Positions 15,409 to 24,920 of a stretch of 64,000 nucleotides of DNA are shown piece by piece. The notes beneath the pieces are model-generated. The model ran no database searches and had not been told where the DNA came from. It was given only the letters and a program-made list of their open reading frames with translations. The position numbers were made by a program, and so were the translations under genes. Source of the stretch: Chamaesiphon sp031376885. Lineage in GTDB: Bacteria; Cyanobacteriota; Cyanobacteriia; Cyanobacteriales; Chamaesiphonaceae. Every line of letters begins with the position of its first letter. Position 1 is the first letter of the stretch. The stretch spans positions 1 to 64,000 of the forward strand of contig JANMEL010000135.1 in NCBI GenBank assembly GCA_031376885.1, given 5' to 3'.

Positions 15409-15463
15409 TAGACGGATCTCCTGCTCAGTGGGTCAAACTTCTCACCCGATCCAAATCAGTTCT

Positions 15464-15510
15464 TAATTATCAATTATCAATTATCAATTATCAATTATCA
15501 ATTATCAATT
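15464..15510. repeat. Heptameric tandem repeat (CAATTAT)
   Basis: About six units of CAATTAT end at the stop codon of the following minus-strand gene. The same array occurs at 42777-42816, also at the 3' end of a minus-strand gene (crtD). Confidence 0.75.
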
Positions 15511-15847
15511 AATTGGCATAGGTCATTTTAGCCGCCATCTCATTTAACCACCCATCTTGACTGACGGCTAGCGCGATGCCCAAACCACCTGCAAAATTGG
15601 CAAAAAATCCTTGCTCAGTGTTTCTATAATTAATATGACTAGCCAAAGACCAAACAAAGAAAGCAATCCCAAACACCAGTAATCCCGTAATCACAAAAGT
15701 TAGAGATAGGGTTTGACTACTGGCTTGACTAGCATCACCCACCCAAATATTCGCCCAGTGAGCGGCAATTTTCCAGATAAATGTCTTGCTCACCCACACC
15801 ACAGATCCGGCGGTAAAATAAGCTATGACTCCAGGTATATATTCCAT
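15509..15847 (-). CDS. Small membrane protein, unknown
   Basis: 112 residues with two clear hydrophobic segments (VIAYFTAGSVVWVSK region and LSLTFVITGLLVFGIAFFVW) and a glycine-rich C-terminal part (FFANFAGGLGIALAVS). No known motif is recognised. The next gene upstream (15911) is also small with one membrane segment, and the two may be co-transcribed. A 31-bp dispersed repeat sits between them. Confidence 0.65.
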   Translation of the reverse strand: MEYIPGVIAYFTAGSVVWVSKTFIWKIAAHWANIWVGDASQASSQTLSLTFVITGLLVFGIAFFVWSLASHINYRNTEQGFFANFAGGLGIALAVSQDGWLNEMAAKMTYAN

Positions 15848-15878
15848 ATTGTTTGATACTTAATAAGTTAATTTTGGC

Positions 15879-15909
15879 TCGTTGGCGTAGCCTCCGCTGT
15901 GCGGAATCG
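15879..15909 (-). repeat. 31-bp double-hairpin repeat, intergenic copy
   Basis: On the minus strand it reads CGATTCCGC-aca-GCGGAG, then GCTACGCCAACGA. It begins right after the stop codon of the gene at 15911. It differs from the copy at 40117 by two bases. Confidence 0.65.
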
Positions 15910-15910
15910 A

Positions 15911-16183
15911 CTATCTCCATCGATCGCGTTCTAAATCGTAGATCGCCTTTTCCCAATGCCAATCGGCATGTTTATCTGGATACCTGATTTGAGACTGGGA
16001 AATCAAACGGTTCGCTGTATTGCGATTGCCGCCTAATAATTTTAATAGTTTACGCTCTAGGTGAGGATGCTGTGGTTTGATAGCGCGGGATCTGCCTCTA
16101 CCAATCCGAACTACATCTCGCTGTTGCCAAGCGATAAATAACAGGCATATTCCGACGGCGATCGCGATAATAGCACCAGTCAT
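15911..16183 (-). CDS. Small membrane-anchored protein, unknown
   Basis: 90 residues. One N-terminal hydrophobic helix (MTGAIIAIAVGICLLFIAW) is followed by a basic soluble part with LLKLLGGNRNTANRLISQSQ and a C-terminal WHWEKAIYDLERDRWR. The NRNTANRLI pattern is like small cyanobacterial anchored proteins of unknown function. The phosphoribosyltransferase gene lies about 125 bp upstream in the same direction. Confidence 0.7.
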   Translation of the reverse strand: MTGAIIAIAVGICLLFIAWQQRDVVRIGRGRSRAIKPQHPHLERKLLKLLGGNRNTANRLISQSQIRYPDKHADWHWEKAIYDLERDRWR

Positions 16184-16308
16184 AAGTAAATGGGAAGTTG
16201 AATGACTTTATAATAGTACGATCGCGAGGTTTATTGTTAATCGCTTGATATGCCACTAGTTTAGCTGCCGCAGATCCGATTCTCAATCCGTAGAATTACT
16301 AGATTTAC

Positions 16309-16815
16309 TTATTTTTCGTCGATCCGTTTGGACAATTGTTTTGCATAGTATTGTCTCCGCAGATCGTATTTCTCAAAGGGTTGATGAATCCATACGTTCT
16401 CAGTTAGATAGCTGATATAATAATCAGGTACCGAAATAGAGCAAGCTTTGTACCAGATTACTGCTGTTTTGAGCTGCTGAATTTCTGGATACTTTTCGCG
16501 CAGCCAGAGTACGGTTTGCTCTAAGGTAATACCCGAATCAACTAGATCGTCTACCAATAATACTCGATCGCCTAACCGATCGGCTGTCATGGTCATGTGT
16601 GTGGCGATCGTCAAGTCGCCCCGCTCCCGATTACCATAGGAGCTGGTAGCCAAAATTGCTAGGGGTTGGTTGAAGATGCGCGAGAGGATGTCGCCTACTC
16701 GTAAGCCGCCTCTGGCGATGCAGATGATTTGGTTGAATTCCCAGGGGGCGATTTTGTCTGCTAGTTGTTCGATCGATTGGTGGTATTGTTCCCAGGTGAT
16801 GTTTAGATCGGACAT
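16309..16815 (-). CDS. Phosphoribosyltransferase (purine type)
   Basis: A 168-residue type I phosphoribosyltransferase. The PRPP-binding loop is VLLVDDLVDSGIT (two acidic residues, then DSGIT), and an early IICIARGGLRVGD loop matches the PPi-binding site. The fold fits xanthine/guanine or hypoxanthine phosphoribosyltransferases, which recycle purine bases using PRPP. The C-terminal WIHQPFEKYDL is common in the group. The exact base cannot be told. It follows aspA in the same direction with about 70 bp between. Confidence 0.85.
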   Translation of the reverse strand: MSDLNITWEQYHQSIEQLADKIAPWEFNQIICIARGGLRVGDILSRIFNQPLAILATSSYGNRERGDLTIATHMTMTADRLGDRVLLVDDLVDSGITLEQTVLWLREKYPEIQQLKTAVIWYKACSISVPDYYISYLTENVWIHQPFEKYDLRRQYYAKQLSKRIDEK

Positions 16816-16883
16816 TGGTGCTTAGTTGGGGTGTTTATTAAGCGCAGAGAGGGAGGAGAGAGGAGGAGATCGCAGAGAGGGTA

Positions 16884-18281
16884 TTAGTGGGTGGGGAGTT
16901 GGCTCATGGCTTCTAGGTTTAGTACTTCTGCTAGAAGTTCGGGTGTCATGAGGTTTTGTTCGATGACGATCTGGCGCAGGGTTTTTCCGGTGATGAGGGA
17001 TTCTTTGGCTACATTGGCGGCGTTGAGGTAGCCGATGTGGGTGTTGAGTGCTGTTACTAGGGCTAGGCTGCTTTCGGCGTAGTTACGGCAGCGATCGGGT
17101 TTGGCGGTGATGCCTGTGATACACTGTTCGGTGAGGGCGGAGATCGCGTTACCGAGGATTTCGATGCTGTGGATCAGGTTGTAGGCGATCAGGGGCATCA
17201 TTACGTTTAGTTCTAATTGTCCTGCTTGGGCGGCCATTTCGATCGCTCGATCGTATCCCATCACTTGGAAGCATACCATGGACATCATTTCTGCCATGAC
17301 TGGGTTGTATTTTCCTGGCATGATGGACGAGCCAGGTTGGACGGGAGGCAGTTGGATTTCTTTGAATCCTGTATTTGGGCCTGAGTCCATTAATCGCAGG
17401 TCGTGGGAGATTTTAACGCAGTCTTGGGCGAGATTGCGGAGGCTACCGGAGACGTTGACGAATGGTGCCATACTTTGCATCGCTGCCATCAGGTGAGGGG
17501 CGACTGTTAGGGGTACACCAATTAGTTCGCCGAGGGTTTGGGCTACTTTCGATCGATATTCAGGATGAGTATTCAAGCCCGTACCCGTAGCACTACCGCC
17601 TAACCCCAATTTAGTTAGATCCGTAGCAGCTTGACTAATTCTACCACGATGTTCGCGTAAAATCTGAGCAAACGCTCCAAAACTATCACCCAATCTGACA
17701 GGCACAGCATCCTGCATATGAGTCCGCCCAGACTTGACGATCGAGTGAAATTCTATTGCCTTTTGGTCTAGTGCATCGATCGCGCGATCGAGAGCCGGAT
17801 ATAGAGAATGACTCAGAGCCAATAAACCCCCAACCCGAATCGCCGTCGGAATCACATCATTAGTAGACTGACCATAATTAACATGGTCATTCGGACTTAC
17901 CCGTTGATAATTCCCCTTCACATCCCCTAATAATTCCAACGCCCGATTAGCCAACACCTCATTCACATTCATATGATGAGAAGTACCAGCACCAGCCTGA
18001 TAAATATCCACCACAAACTGCTCGCGCAAATTGCCACCAAGCACCTCATCAGCCGCCGCCACAATCCCCCGACTCAGCTCCGCCGAAATACAACCCAACT
18101 CACCATTAACAATCGCCGCCGCCTTCTTGATCAGCAGACAAGCATCAACATAAGTAGCCAACGGCATCAACCCACTAATGGGAAAATTCTCGATCGCCCG
18201 TAAAGTCTGAATCCCATAATAAGCCGAAACCGGAATCTCCCGCTCCCCCATCGAATCCCGCTCAACCCGAAAACCACTCAT
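16884..18281 (-). CDS. aspA: Aspartate ammonia-lyase
   Basis: Converts aspartate to fumarate and ammonia. It belongs to the aspartase/fumarase superfamily: the signature GSSIMPGKYNPVMAEM is present, with the catalytic loop serine. The N-terminal YYGIQTLRAIENFPISG and the C-terminal MAAQAGQLELNVM and CITGITAKPDRC are closer to aspartase than to class II fumarase. The substrate assignment still rests on these local matches. The ATG at 18281 (MSGFRVERDSM) has GGGGGAG just upstream; a start at 18299 is possible. aspC lies 127 bp upstream in the same direction, so aspartate is handled by both. Confidence 0.85.
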   Translation of the reverse strand: MSGFRVERDSMGEREIPVSAYYGIQTLRAIENFPISGLMPLATYVDACLLIKKAAAIVNGELGCISAELSRGIVAAADEVLGGNLREQFVVDIYQAGAGTSHHMNVNEVLANRALELLGDVKGNYQRVSPNDHVNYGQSTNDVIPTAIRVGGLLALSHSLYPALDRAIDALDQKAIEFHSIVKSGRTHMQDAVPVRLGDSFGAFAQILREHRGRISQAATDLTKLGLGGSATGTGLNTHPEYRSKVAQTLGELIGVPLTVAPHLMAAMQSMAPFVNVSGSLRNLAQDCVKISHDLRLMDSGPNTGFKEIQLPPVQPGSSIMPGKYNPVMAEMMSMVCFQVMGYDRAIEMAAQAGQLELNVMMPLIAYNLIHSIEILGNAISALTEQCITGITAKPDRCRNYAESSLALVTALNTHIGYLNAANVAKESLITGKTLRQIVIEQNLMTPELLAEVLNLEAMSQLPTH

Positions 18282-18408
18282 AAAACTCCCCCCATACAAA
18301 CAACCTCTCTGTCTTGAAAAGGTGCTTCACTTGGGGAAACCCCAAGAACGCACTTTCCGCTGCGATCTCTTTTCTCTCTTTTTTCTCTGCGTTAAATAAA
18401 CACCATGA

Positions 18409-19575
18409 CTAAATTCTAGCCCCCACAAACCGAGCCAACCGATCCAACCCCTTCTCAATCGTCACCAAATCCGTAGCATAAGAAATCCGAATACAATCAT
18501 CAGCCCCAAACGACTTCCCTGGAATCGCCGCCACATGCTGCTCATCAAGCAACAACTTGCAAAAAGTCAAAGAATCAAGCTGAGTAGCCGCAATATTAAT
18601 AAACACATAAAAAGCCCCATCCGGCTTGACATAACTCAACCCAGGCATACTATCCAAGCCAGCCAAAACCACCGCGCGGCGGTTGACAAAAGCTTGACGC
18701 ATCATCTCCACACAATCCTGAGATCCTTCCAGAGCAGCAACAGCACCATATTGAGCAAAAGTACATACATTCGACGTACTATGACCTTGTAGAGTACTAG
18801 CCGCCTTAATCAGCTCAACCGGAGCAGCCAAATAACCCACCCGCCAACCAGTCATCGAGTAAGCCTTGGCAAACCCATTACTAATAATCGTGCGTTGGAA
18901 AATATCATCACCCAGAGCACCGATACTAACTTGCTCCACACCATCGTAGATAATTTTCTCATAAATCTCGTCAGACACCACGAGGATATCTCGATCGACA
19001 ACCACTTTTGCCAGAGCTTGCAACTCTTGCCGAGTATATACCACCCCCGAAGGATTGGAGGGAGAATTGAGGATAAATAATTTAGTTTTGGGCGTAATCG
19101 CCGCGTTAAGAGCATCAGCAGTAATTTTATAACCAGTGCTGCGATCTGTATTGACAATTATCGGCGTACCACCAGCCAAACGGACCATTTCGGGATAACT
19201 CAACCAAAACGGTGCGGGGATAATCACCTCATCACCAGGATCGATCAGCGTCATCATCAGATTGTAAAGCGAATGCTTGCCCCCATTGGTGACTAAAATA
19301 TTTGCATCGCCATAGTTTAGGTTATTATCACGTTGAAGCTTGTCAGCGATCGCCTCCCGCAATCGAGGCTCACCCGCTGCTGCACCATACTTAGTCTTAC
19401 CCAAATCCAGTGCTTCTTTTGCCGCAGCTTTGATGAGATCTGGAGTATCAAAGTCGGGTTCCCCCGCACTGAAACTACACACATCCTTACCCTCCAACTG
19501 CATTGCCTTCGCCACAGCAGAAATGCCGAGGGTGACTGAAGGTTCGATTTCACTGATGCGTTTTGCTAATTTCAT
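18409..19575 (-). CDS. aspC: Aspartate aminotransferase (class I)
   Basis: A PLP enzyme exchanging amino groups between aspartate/glutamate and oxaloacetate/2-oxoglutarate. The PLP lysine is in NGFAKAYSMTGWRVGY. The substrate-binding motifs FSAGEPDFDTP and LNSPSNPSGVVY are present, along with the aldimine Asp/Tyr segment VVSDEIYEKI. With 388 residues it is of the I-gamma (thermophile/cyanobacterial) type. Prephenate or other amino acids may also be substrates in this subgroup. aspA lies downstream. Confidence 0.93.
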   Translation of the reverse strand: MKLAKRISEIEPSVTLGISAVAKAMQLEGKDVCSFSAGEPDFDTPDLIKAAAKEALDLGKTKYGAAAGEPRLREAIADKLQRDNNLNYGDANILVTNGGKHSLYNLMMTLIDPGDEVIIPAPFWLSYPEMVRLAGGTPIIVNTDRSTGYKITADALNAAITPKTKLFILNSPSNPSGVVYTRQELQALAKVVVDRDILVVSDEIYEKIIYDGVEQVSIGALGDDIFQRTIISNGFAKAYSMTGWRVGYLAAPVELIKAASTLQGHSTSNVCTFAQYGAVAALEGSQDCVEMMRQAFVNRRAVVLAGLDSMPGLSYVKPDGAFYVFINIAATQLDSLTFCKLLLDEQHVAAIPGKSFGADDCIRISYATDLVTIEKGLDRLARFVGARI

Positions 19576-19958
19576 AACTTACCGATGCTCCCCAGTCGCC
19601 CTTGCTAGCGTATCATCACACTTGCCGACGCGCATTATCTACATTATCTATGATAGTGTGCCCCAAGCTATGTAATTGTAAAGCAATTGGCTGATATTTA
19701 AGGATCGATCGCCCAAATTAAAGTAGCGATCGCGATCGACAGTATAAAAACATACCCGATTCAGCATAATTTTTGCCCAGAGCGAATCGATCGACCTTTT
19801 GAGGGGCGCGTATCTGGTATGTGTAATACTTATCAGCAAAACTTGGACTGCCTATTAGGTAAAACTCTATGTTTGCTATATCTTTTTCAAAGGTTTTCGA
19901 TTATCCTCATATATAGAGCTATTGCTAAGTTAAATTGTCATTTTATAAACGAAACTCT
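19576..19958. other. Intergenic region between aspC and the CO2-uptake operon
   Basis: Divergent promoter region of about 380 bp. It is AT-rich near the ndhF3 start (from about 19840) and must hold the operon promoter. I could not identify a convincing LysR-type operator or a confident -35/-10 pair. No gene is seen. Confidence 0.6.
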
Positions 19959-21782
19959 ATGCAAAACTTTATCATTCAAAGCATATGGCTTGTACTATGC
20001 TATCCGATTTTGGGGGTAATACTAGCAAGTCCTTGGTCTCTAGGTTGGTCTGGTCAATTGGGAACTAGACCTGCTGGTTATATTAACATCCTAATGGCCG
20101 GAGTCGCGTTTATTCACGCTCTATTTGCCTTGACGCTCGGTTGGAATTTGCCTGCTCAAGAAATCAGCTTTAGTTGGTTGCATAGTAGTACTATTGATAT
20201 TAACTTTCCGATCGAGATTTCCACCACCACTCTTACAGCTACGGCGGTAGTTACGGCGATTAATTTAATCGCTCAGATTTATTCGGTAGGCTATCTAGAG
20301 ATGGATTGGGGTTGGGGAAGATTTTTCTCATTGATGAATTGTTTCGGGGCAGGTATTTGTGGATTGGTATTATCCAATTCACTATTTTTTAGTTATGTTT
20401 TTCTCGAACTACTGACTCTAGCAACTTATTTATTAGTCGGCTTTTGGTATGCTCAACCGCTGGTGATTACTGGAGCAAGGGATGCTTTTTGGACGAAGCG
20501 AGTTGGTGATATTTTCCTCTTGATGGGCGTAATTGCGATTTATCCAATTGCCGGAACTTGGAATTTTACGGAACTAGGTGTTTGGGCACAAACGGCTGAG
20601 ATTAGTCCTAATGTCGCTATTTTACTTGGTTTAGCTCTCAGTGCTGGGCCGTTGGGAAAATGCGCTCAGATTCCGTTTCAATTATGGCTTGATGAAGCAA
20701 TGGAAGCACCACTTCCGGCGACGGTATTGCGAAATGCTGTTGTGGTTGGGGCTGGGGCATTTGTGTTGATTAAACTTGCTCCGGTAGTTTCTCTATCTCC
20801 ATTACTGTTAGATACTTTAACCATCCTGGGTGTGACGACGGCGATTAGTTGCTCATTGATTTCGATCGCTCAAGTGGATGTTAAGCGAGTATTATCCTAC
20901 TCGCTCAGTGCTTATATTGGTTTAGTATTTATTGCAATCGGTACACAAAATTTAGAGTCAGCTAGATTCATTCTATTTAATGAATCTTTCGGGATGGCAT
21001 TGTTGTATATGACGATTGGTTCGATTATTTGGACAAATGTCACTCAAGATTTGACTCAATTAGGTGGGTTATTTTCACGTCGTCCATTTACAGCTTTTTC
21101 ACTCTTAGTTGCGATCGCATCTTTTGTTGCTGTACCTCCTTTGGGTGGATTCTGGGGATTTTTACAATTAGTAGAAAGTTTGTGGACAGAACAACCTTGG
21201 TTGGTAGGCGTAATTTTGACCGTCAACACTTTCACTACTTTCAGTTTGACTAGATTATATTGTCGGATATTTTTGGGTCAACCTCAACCGATGACTGAGC
21301 GTACAGCAGAGCCTTTTTGGTTGATTAGTTTACCAGTAATTTCTACAGCTATCTTTATCTGTCATTTGCCAAAGATCTTAGGAGATTTGGGAATGTTGCC
21401 AAGTGTAGATCCTGTCTTTGCGACTCTATTGATTTGGTCGAGTGTTTCTGGTATCGCTAGTGCTGCGCTAATTTATGGAGTTGATGATATTCCCAAGCCG
21501 ATTAAGTTGCCATTAACAGATTTACAAGACTTTTTTACATACGATTTATATATTCAACAGTTTTATCAAGTAACGATTGTTTTACTGGTAGCTACTAGTG
21601 CAAAGGTAATTAATTGGTTCGATCGATATATTGTGGATGGACTTGTCAATCTAATTGGCTTGGGGACTCTATTTAGCGGACAAACTCTTAAATATAGTAC
21701 TTCTGGTCAATCTCAGCTTTATATTTTATTGGGATTCTCCGGTGTTGTATTGCTGGGGTTATTGATGGGATTGTTTATTTAA
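19959..21782 (+). CDS. ndhF3: NDH-1 subunit NdhF, CO2-uptake type
   Basis: A large thylakoid-membrane subunit of the antiporter-like proton-pumping family, about 607 residues and many hydrophobic helices. Conserved core features are LLTLATYLLVGFWY, DAFWTKRVGDIFLLMG and the buried-charge segments PFQLWLDEAMEAPLPATVL and DVKRVLSYS. It is followed by NdhD and a CupA/ChpY-type protein, which defines the special NDH-1 complex that hydrates CO2, not the respiratory NdhF1/NdhD1 complex. Whether it is the inducible F3 or constitutive F4 type is judged by the CupS-like gene and LysR gene downstream. The ATG at 19959 is preferred over a TTG at 19935. Confidence 0.85.
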   Translation: MQNFIIQSIWLVLCYPILGVILASPWSLGWSGQLGTRPAGYINILMAGVAFIHALFALTLGWNLPAQEISFSWLHSSTIDINFPIEISTTTLTATAVVTAINLIAQIYSVGYLEMDWGWGRFFSLMNCFGAGICGLVLSNSLFFSYVFLELLTLATYLLVGFWYAQPLVITGARDAFWTKRVGDIFLLMGVIAIYPIAGTWNFTELGVWAQTAEISPNVAILLGLALSAGPLGKCAQIPFQLWLDEAMEAPLPATVLRNAVVVGAGAFVLIKLAPVVSLSPLLLDTLTILGVTTAISCSLISIAQVDVKRVLSYSLSAYIGLVFIAIGTQNLESARFILFNESFGMALLYMTIGSIIWTNVTQDLTQLGGLFSRRPFTAFSLLVAIASFVAVPPLGGFWGFLQLVESLWTEQPWLVGVILTVNTFTTFSLTRLYCRIFLGQPQPMTERTAEPFWLISLPVISTAIFICHLPKILGDLGMLPSVDPVFATLLIWSSVSGIASAALIYGVDDIPKPIKLPLTDLQDFFTYDLYIQQFYQVTIVLLVATSAKVINWFDRYIVDGLVNLIGLGTLFSGQTLKYSTSGQSQLYILLGFSGVVLLGLLMGLFI

Positions 21783-21883
21783 AACGCAGTACTTCGGCTA
21801 CGCTCAGTAACCGCAAGAGGAGGGGAATGAGAACGCAAAAGAGATTTTTAGTGGTGTTTATTTAGATTAGAGGATGAGATTTT

Positions 21884-23401
21884 ATGTTGAGTGCGGTTAT
21901 TTGGTTGCCTGTTTTGGGGGCAATGTTAATTGGAATTGTGCCTGGGTTTAGTCGAGCGATTGCTTTGGTTATATCGGGTTTGAGTTTGGTTGTGTCGATC
22001 GCGATCGCAGTTAGTTTTGATTACCAAAATTCGGGATTGCAGTTTGTCGAACGTTTTACTTGGATTGAGCCGTTAGGTTTGGATTATCAGTTGGGTATCG
22101 ATGGGTTATCTTTGCCGTTGGTGATTCTCAACGCGATATTAGTTGTGTTGGCGGTTTGTGCGACTAGCAAGGATATAATGCGGGGGCGGTTATTTTACGC
22201 TCTACTATTATTAGTTAGTACCGCAATTACTGGAGCCTTTCTCGCCCAGAATTTACTCCTGTTTTTCCTGTTTTACGAGTTGGAGTTGATTCCCCTTTAT
22301 CTATTAATCGCGATTTGGGGTGGCGAAAAGCGTGGATATGCAGCAACCAAGTTTCTGATTTATCAAGCTCTGTCAGGCGTAATTTTACTCGCTGGCTTCC
22401 TTAGTTGGGCATGGTTTACCAAGACGGGTAGCTTTAACTATGAATCTCTGGCTGCAACTCACTTACCTGCAAATCTTCAACTCCTATTCCTCTGTATCAT
22501 TCTCCTGGGTTTTGGGATCAAAATGCCCTTAGTACCTTTCCATACTTGGCTACCGGATGCCTATATCGAAGCTCCCACTCCCGTCTCGATGCTCTTGGGA
22601 GGCATTGTCTCCAAATTGGGTACCTACGGCTTAATCCGCTTCGGCTTGGGCTTATTCCCCGACGCTTGGATTATCGTCGCACCTTGGCTGGCAATTATCG
22701 CCGTAGTTACTGCCGTCTATGGTAGCCTAGTGGCGATCGCTCAAACCGATATCAAAAAAACCATCGCCTATAGCTCCGTCGCCCACTTGAGCTATATCCT
22801 CCTCGCCACCGCCGCCGGAAGCTCCCTGAGCCTACTAGGTGCAGTTTGTCAGATGGTAGCTCACGGCTTAATCCTCGCCCTATTATTCAATCTCGTCGGC
22901 ATCATCGAAGCCAAAACTGGCACGAGAGAATTAGCCAAACTTCACGGCTTACTAAACCCCCAACGCGGCTTACCCTTCGTCGGCGTAATGCTGATCCTCG
23001 CAACTATGGCGAGTGCGGGAATCCCCGGAATGGTAGGTTTCATCGGCGAATTCCTCTCCTTCCAAGGTAGCTACACCGCCTTCCCCATCGCCACCCTCAT
23101 CTGTCTCGGCAGCACGGGTTTAACCTCCGTCTACTTCATCATCATCATCAATCGCGCCCTATTTGGCAAACTCGAAAACGACATCACCTACCTACCCAAA
23201 GTTGCCAGATACGAGCGGATCCCCGTCATCATCCTCGCCACCCTAATCATCATCCTCGGAATCCAACCAAACATCTTAATCTCCCATACCCAAATTACCA
23301 CCGATGCGATCGTCGCCAATCTCTCTCACCCCACAACTAATATCGCCAAAGTAGAAAATCCCCTCGAAGTCGGGGTGTTTCCCATAGGGCGGGGTGGGTA
23401 A
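21884..23401 (+). CDS. ndhD3: NDH-1 subunit NdhD, CO2-uptake type
   Basis: 505 residues, about 14 hydrophobic helices, in the antiporter-like family. Conserved parts include LFFLFYELELIPLYLLIAIWG (split around the buried glutamate, FYELELIP), MPLVPFHTWLPDAYIEAPTP and DIKKTIAYSSVAHLSY. It forms the distal membrane arm with NdhF in the CO2-uptake complex. Codon use shifts within the gene: the second half is much more C-ending than the first. The intergenic stretch before it contains the AACGCAGxxx-rich repeat seen upstream of several genes here. Confidence 0.88.
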   Translation: MLSAVIWLPVLGAMLIGIVPGFSRAIALVISGLSLVVSIAIAVSFDYQNSGLQFVERFTWIEPLGLDYQLGIDGLSLPLVILNAILVVLAVCATSKDIMRGRLFYALLLLVSTAITGAFLAQNLLLFFLFYELELIPLYLLIAIWGGEKRGYAATKFLIYQALSGVILLAGFLSWAWFTKTGSFNYESLAATHLPANLQLLFLCIILLGFGIKMPLVPFHTWLPDAYIEAPTPVSMLLGGIVSKLGTYGLIRFGLGLFPDAWIIVAPWLAIIAVVTAVYGSLVAIAQTDIKKTIAYSSVAHLSYILLATAAGSSLSLLGAVCQMVAHGLILALLFNLVGIIEAKTGTRELAKLHGLLNPQRGLPFVGVMLILATMASAGIPGMVGFIGEFLSFQGSYTAFPIATLICLGSTGLTSVYFIIIINRALFGKLENDITYLPKVARYERIPVIILATLIIILGIQPNILISHTQITTDAIVANLSHPTTNIAKVENPLEVGVFPIGRGG

Positions 23402-23582
23402 AGATCTTCGCTAACTCAATCATCGTAGTTGCTAGTGGAGAGGGTGGGTTTTGAATTAGATTTCTAGTGAAACAGTCACCGATAGCTAAACCCACCCCTA
23501 CAGATTGACACCCCCTCAAACAAATTCTCTGCGCTCTCCCTACTCTCTTCCCGCACTCTGCGTTAAAAAAAAATCACCAATC

Positions 23583-24866
23583 ATGACAACAAAAACCAAA
23601 CTCCCACCATCAACCCACCAATTCGCCGAAGTCATCCATCGCCTCGAAGCAGGCGGCGCAATGCTACCAGACACACCCGAAAATCTGATGCAGATTATCG
23701 GCTTATACAAAGCATACGCCGTGCCGATGGACTTTTACTGGCGCAACTTGCTATATATCGCCGAGCGAGTCTTTATCAACCCCCTTCCGGCTTTTAAATA
23801 CTTTTTGCCCCAATCCTATCTAGACTTACCCAACCACTATGCAGGCGATACCGCCGATTTACGCATCCAACAAAAGGGTGTAGCTTCAGCGCATCCTGAA
23901 TTGCTGGAATTTATGGAAAAAGGGCGCAGCACCAAAATGCCCAAAATATTCCATCACTTATTACACGATCGGATTAACATGGAGTTTGCCGAAGCTTGTA
24001 TGCAAGCCATGTATTGGCACCGTGGGATGGGTGGGAAGTTCGATCCTTATCTGGATACCCCAGAATATAAGAATAATGCCGATCGAGCAATCAAAGCCTA
24101 TTTTAAGGGCAATCCGGTGATGTTGGGTATTTACAAACTTTTTCCCGATATGTTTATCGAGCAAGTGCGAGTACTTTCCTATTATTCCAACCTGGGTTTA
24201 TTTTGGGAAGTGATGGCTCCAGTATTCTTTGAAATGAGCGATCTTTACGACGAGGGTAAAATTGCCTCTGTACCTGACGCGATGAATTTTCTCGTAAATG
24301 GGATTTTTGCGATCGCCGGAAGACCAATTTATCACCATGTTTATATTAATGGGGAAATGTTTGAAATTATCCCCAAGTCGGCTGGATTTACCTGGCTATA
24401 TGAAGCGGCTTTACCATATGTAGAAGCAGTATTTTATCGTACCGCACCATTTCGAGGCACAAAATCCTATAATGCTCAAGCAGAGCAAGTACCGATGGAG
24501 CAAGGAGACTTCCACTATGGGATTTTGTATGCTGATGTAAATCCAGTTGGCAGTGCGGGAATTCCACCAACGTTATTGATGGATGATATGTATCATTTCC
24601 TCCCTCAGTACCTACTCGATTATTATCAAAAACATTGTCGAGGTAAAGATGATATGTTGATTCAATCTGGGGTAAGTTTTCAGCGATCGATGTACTGTGT
24701 CACTTCAGCAGTCATTCAAGCTTTACGCACTGCTCTATTGTATCCCCTCGATGATGAAAATCCTCAACACTTGGAAAAAAATCGTCAGTTTTTTGAAGCC
24801 CAAATCGACAGGTTTAAACGCCCTGAAGCGCGGTTACGGGATATTCAGAATCAGGAATATAGATAA
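23583..24866 (+). CDS. cupA: CO2 hydration protein CupA/ChpY family
   Basis: A 427-residue cytoplasmic-side subunit that gives the NDH-1 complex its CO2-hydrating activity, probably by binding a metal near NdhF/NdhD. Clear family stretches are RLEAGGAMLPDTPENLMQI, YKAYAVPMDFYWRNLLYIAE, HHLLHDRINMEFAEACM and FLPQYLLDYYQKHCRGKDDM (given in parts). The ATG at 23583 (MTTKTKLPPSTHQFAEV) is chosen; an upstream frame to 23505 reads through an ACTCTGCGTTAAA repeat. The CupA versus CupB choice is by context only. Confidence 0.88.
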   Translation: MTTKTKLPPSTHQFAEVIHRLEAGGAMLPDTPENLMQIIGLYKAYAVPMDFYWRNLLYIAERVFINPLPAFKYFLPQSYLDLPNHYAGDTADLRIQQKGVASAHPELLEFMEKGRSTKMPKIFHHLLHDRINMEFAEACMQAMYWHRGMGGKFDPYLDTPEYKNNADRAIKAYFKGNPVMLGIYKLFPDMFIEQVRVLSYYSNLGLFWEVMAPVFFEMSDLYDEGKIASVPDAMNFLVNGIFAIAGRPIYHHVYINGEMFEIIPKSAGFTWLYEAALPYVEAVFYRTAPFRGTKSYNAQAEQVPMEQGDFHYGILYADVNPVGSAGIPPTLLMDDMYHFLPQYLLDYYQKHCRGKDDMLIQSGVSFQRSMYCVTSAVIQALRTALLYPLDDENPQHLEKNRQFFEAQIDRFKRPEARLRDIQNQEYR

Positions 24867-24920
24867 TTGTCTCCCCTGCTCGTAAACTAAGAATGGTACA
24901 TTTATGGAGAAATTTATCCA

